Shown here piece by piece: positions 7,685 through 9,397 of a stretch of 9,397 nucleotides of DNA. Below the pieces are notes generated by a model. That model did no database searches. It saw only the letters and a program-made list of their open reading frames with translations, and was not told where the DNA came from. The stretch's first letter is position 1. The number at the start of each line of letters is the position of its first letter. The DNA is from an uncultured Selenomonadaceae bacterium (GTDB taxonomy: Bacteria; Bacillota; Negativicutes; Selenomonadales; Selenomonadaceae). Location: NCBI GenBank assembly GCA_905236595.1, contig CAJORE010000055.1, positions 1-9,397 of the forward strand, in the 5' to 3' direction. The translations under genes and the position numbers were made by a program.

Positions 7685-8530
7685 CTAAACAACCGCCGCC
7701 CAAGCGCAAAGAAACATAGCTACGGACACAATGCCGTTCCGCATAAAATAAACCTGAGTTACCTTGGAAAAATCTTTTTCGTTCACTATCTTGTGTTGAA
7801 AATAAAGTACCGCCGCCGCTATCGTTACGCCGACAAAATACATAAACGACATACCGAGCATAATGCCCAGCGCGAAAAACAAAGCGATGCTTACCATATG
7901 CGCTGCGCGGGCGATACGCAACGCGCCCTTTGCGCCGAAGGCCGTGGCCAAGGAATGAAGTCCGTGCATACGGTCAAAATTTTCGTCCTGCGCTCCGTAC
8001 ACGGCATCAAAAGCACCGATCCAAAGGGCGACGGCAGTCGCAAGGACGACAAGCTCCGACGTTATTTCGCCGCCTGTCGCTATCCACGCGCCGGCGGGAG
8101 CCATGGCGATGGCCAAGCCCAAAACAGCGTGGCAGAGGCAGGTGAATCGTTTTGTCCACGGGTACACGGCGAAAGGCAACACCGCAAAGGGCAAAAGAAG
8201 GAGGCACAACGGACGCAAATGCAGCACAGCCACCAACAAAATAACGACGTACACGGCGACGGAGATTTTCGCGTCCCGCATGGTTATGTCGCCGCGAACC
8301 AGTGCGCGATAAGATAATCGCGGTTGTTTGCGGTCATATTCGTAGTCGGCAATGTTATCAAGAGCCAAAGCGGCACTCCTGCCGCCGAAGATGGCAACGG
8401 TTATCCAAAAAAGTATGGGGAGGGGCGGCATTTGTCCCGCCGCCAAAAACGCGCTCATATATGCGAAGGGAAGGGCGAATATCATATGCGGAAAGGCGAT
8501 GTTGTTGAGATGCGCCTTGATGTTTAGCAT
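7685..8530 (-). CDS. mqnP: UbiA-family prenyltransferase, MqnP-like (menaquinone biosynthesis)
   Basis: This is a 281-residue integral membrane prenyltransferase, the usual length for the family, with many hydrophobic segments and no signal peptide. It would attach an isoprenoid chain to an aromatic acid at the membrane. The N-terminal block FPHMIFALPFAYMSAFLAAG, the YPWTKRFT segment (123-130) and the following LGLAIAMAPAGAWIATGG match the MqnP/4-hydroxybenzoate polyprenyltransferase-like group. The first Asp-rich motif is DNIADYEYDRKQPR (58-71). It keeps Asp62 and Asp66, but the usual leading Asn-Arg is Asp-Asn. The second is DENFDRMHGLHS (182-193), with both Asp present. The start at 8530 is supported by an AAGGAG 6 nt upstream; another ATG at 8535 runs into a stop at once. 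It lies 27 nt after a UbiD-family gene, which suggests the futalosine route. UbiA of ubiquinone synthesis is the alternative. Confidence 0.88.
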   Translation of the reverse strand: MLNIKAHLNNIAFPHMIFALPFAYMSAFLAAGQMPPLPILFWITVAIFGGRSAALALDNIADYEYDRKQPRLSYRALVRGDITMRDAKISVAVYVVILLVAVLHLRPLCLLLLPFAVLPFAVYPWTKRFTCLCHAVLGLAIAMAPAGAWIATGGEITSELVVLATAVALWIGAFDAVYGAQDENFDRMHGLHSLATAFGAKGALRIARAAHMVSIALFFALGIMLGMSFMYFVGVTIAAAVLYFQHKIVNEKDFSKVTQVYFMRNGIVSVAMFLCAWAAVV

Positions 8531-8536
8531 AGCATA

Positions 8537-8542
8537 CTCCTT
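8537..8542 (-). promoter_or_regulatory. Ribosome binding site of the ubiA/mqnP gene
   Basis: AAGGAG on the - strand ends 6 nt before the ATG at 8530 and lies in the 27-nt gap after the ubiD stop. It selects the ATG at 8530 over the out-of-frame ATG at 8535. Confidence 0.75.
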
Positions 8543-8557
8543 GGGAAAAATATCCGA

Positions 8558-9397
8558 TTACAGCCCGAGCCGCGACCATTTTTCATCGACGCGCCGTCTT
8601 ATTTCGTCGCTCATGGTTATTTCCTCCGGCCATTCGCGGCTGTGTCCCTCTTCCGGCCATGTCTTTGTCGCGTCGATACCGAGCTTTGCGCCCCACTTCG
8701 CCATTGGGCTTGAGTGGTCGAGCACATCCAAGGGACCCTCGACAATCTCAAGGTCGTGTTTGGCGTCGATATTGTTGTAGACACGCCACCACACCTCTTT
8801 CATATCCTGCACGTTGACATGAGCATCCACGACGATAATCATTTTGACGTTCATCATCTGCCCCATGCCCCACAAGGCGTGCATAACCTTCCTCGCCTGC
8901 ATGGGGAAGGATTTTTTTATCGCCACGATTACGCAATCGTGGAACACGCCTTCAAGCGGCATATTTATATCGACAATCTCCGGCAAAAGCTGTTGCAAAA
9001 GCGGCAGGAAGATGCGCTCCGTTGCCTTGGCAAGGTAGCAGTCCTCCATGGGCGGTTTGCCCACCACGGTTGCCGCATATATGGGATTTTTGCGATGGGT
9101 TATGCAGGTTATGTGAAAAACGGGGTAATCGTCCGCCAGCGAATAGTATCCGGTGTGGTCGCCGAAAGGACCTTCGCGCCGCGTTTCGTTTGCATCCACA
9201 TAGCCCTCCAAAATTATCTCCGCATGAGCGGGGACTTCCATATCGACGGTTTTGCATTTCACCATCTCCACGGATTTGTGCCGCAAAAATCCTGCGAAAA
9301 CCATTTCGTCGATGTCGCGTGGCAAAGGCGCGGTGGCGGCGTAAGTAAGCACTGGATCTGCGCCTATGGCGACGGCTGCTTCGATTTTATCTCCGCC
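8558..9397 (-). CDS. ubiD: UbiD-family prenylated-FMN-dependent decarboxylase, C-terminal part (5' end beyond window)
   Basis: The frame is open to the window edge, where it reads GGDKIEAAVAIGADP, a conserved UbiD stretch. The GTG at 9352 is therefore an internal Val and the gene starts off-window. The 279 residues seen are about 57% of a typical UbiD of about 480-490. EIILEG, then EGPFGDHTGYY (9143-9175), carry acidic residues of the family's catalytic site; the conserved Arg expected upstream is not in view. KPPMEDC, GVFHDC and the C-terminal DVLDHSSPMAKWGAKLGIDATKTWPEEG are also family-typical. UbiD enzymes use prenylated FMN, made by a UbiX flavin prenyltransferase, to remove a carboxylate from an aromatic ring. 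The neighbouring MqnP-like gene points to decarboxylation of the prenylated dihydroxynaphthoate in menaquinone synthesis (the MqnL role), which is an inference from context. No ubiX partner lies in the window. Confidence 0.93.
   Translation of the reverse strand, partial: GGDKIEAAVAIGADPVLTYAATAPLPRDIDEMVFAGFLRHKSVEMVKCKTVDMEVPAHAEIILEGYVDANETRREGPFGDHTGYYSLADDYPVFHITCITHRKNPIYAATVVGKPPMEDCYLAKATERIFLPLLQQLLPEIVDINMPLEGVFHDCVIVAIKKSFPMQARKVMHALWGMGQMMNVKMIIVVDAHVNVQDMKEVWWRVYNNIDAKHDLEIVEGPLDVLDHSSPMAKWGAKLGIDATKTWPEEGHSREWPEEITMSDEIRRRVDEKWSRLGL

Noticed and set aside
7305..7719. Short overlapping open frames in the convergent intergenic region
   Set aside because: They read through a strong terminator and the arms of a 180-bp palindrome, and show no domain or credible ribosome binding site.

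Overview
The window carries the 3' part of rpoB, a complete rpoC and a divergent ftsZ homologue on the + strand. Facing them on the - strand are a UbiD-family decarboxylase gene (cut off by the window edge) and a UbiA/MqnP-type prenyltransferase gene. It looks like ordinary bacterial chromosome, moderately GC-rich. The beta and beta-prime subunits lack the large proteobacterial insertions (such as the trigger-loop insertion of E. coli beta-prime), and their motifs read like Bacillota (Firmicutes). A futalosine-type menaquinone pathway would fit a diderm Bacillota lineage such as Negativicutes. That placement is inference, and I cannot name a genus.

Layout: rpoB (1-2046) ends in a 94-residue tail that is nearly half Asp/Glu. 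A 21-nt gap with a perfect AGGAGG follows, then rpoC (2068-6093). rpoC is about 140 residues longer than typical Bacillota beta-prime. The extra length lies inside the second zinc-binding region and seems to consist of two additional copies of a module of about 45 residues that also occurs once in the native position. A GC-rich hairpin with a poor T tract (6124-6147) then separates rpoC from an FtsZ-family gene (6185-7330), in place of the ribosomal-protein and elongation-factor genes usually found downstream of rpoC.

The convergent intergenic region (7331-7684) holds a strong bidirectional terminator (7353-7390), a 180-bp imperfect palindrome bounded by TA (7408-7587), and a smaller hairpin (7623-7647). 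The palindrome could be a MITE-like element or a structured RNA, and its imperfections favour folding of the + strand transcript.

On the - strand, ubiD (8558-9397, partial) and ubiA/mqnP (7685-8530) are 27 nt apart and probably co-transcribed. Together they would prenylate and decarboxylate a quinone precursor at the membrane. I saw no rRNA, tRNA or CRISPR array. The most interesting items are the RpoC module triplication, the FtsZ homologue with altered nucleotide-binding loops and two tail-peptide-like motifs, the acidic RpoB tail, and the 180-bp palindrome. I did not find a clear new multi-gene system.
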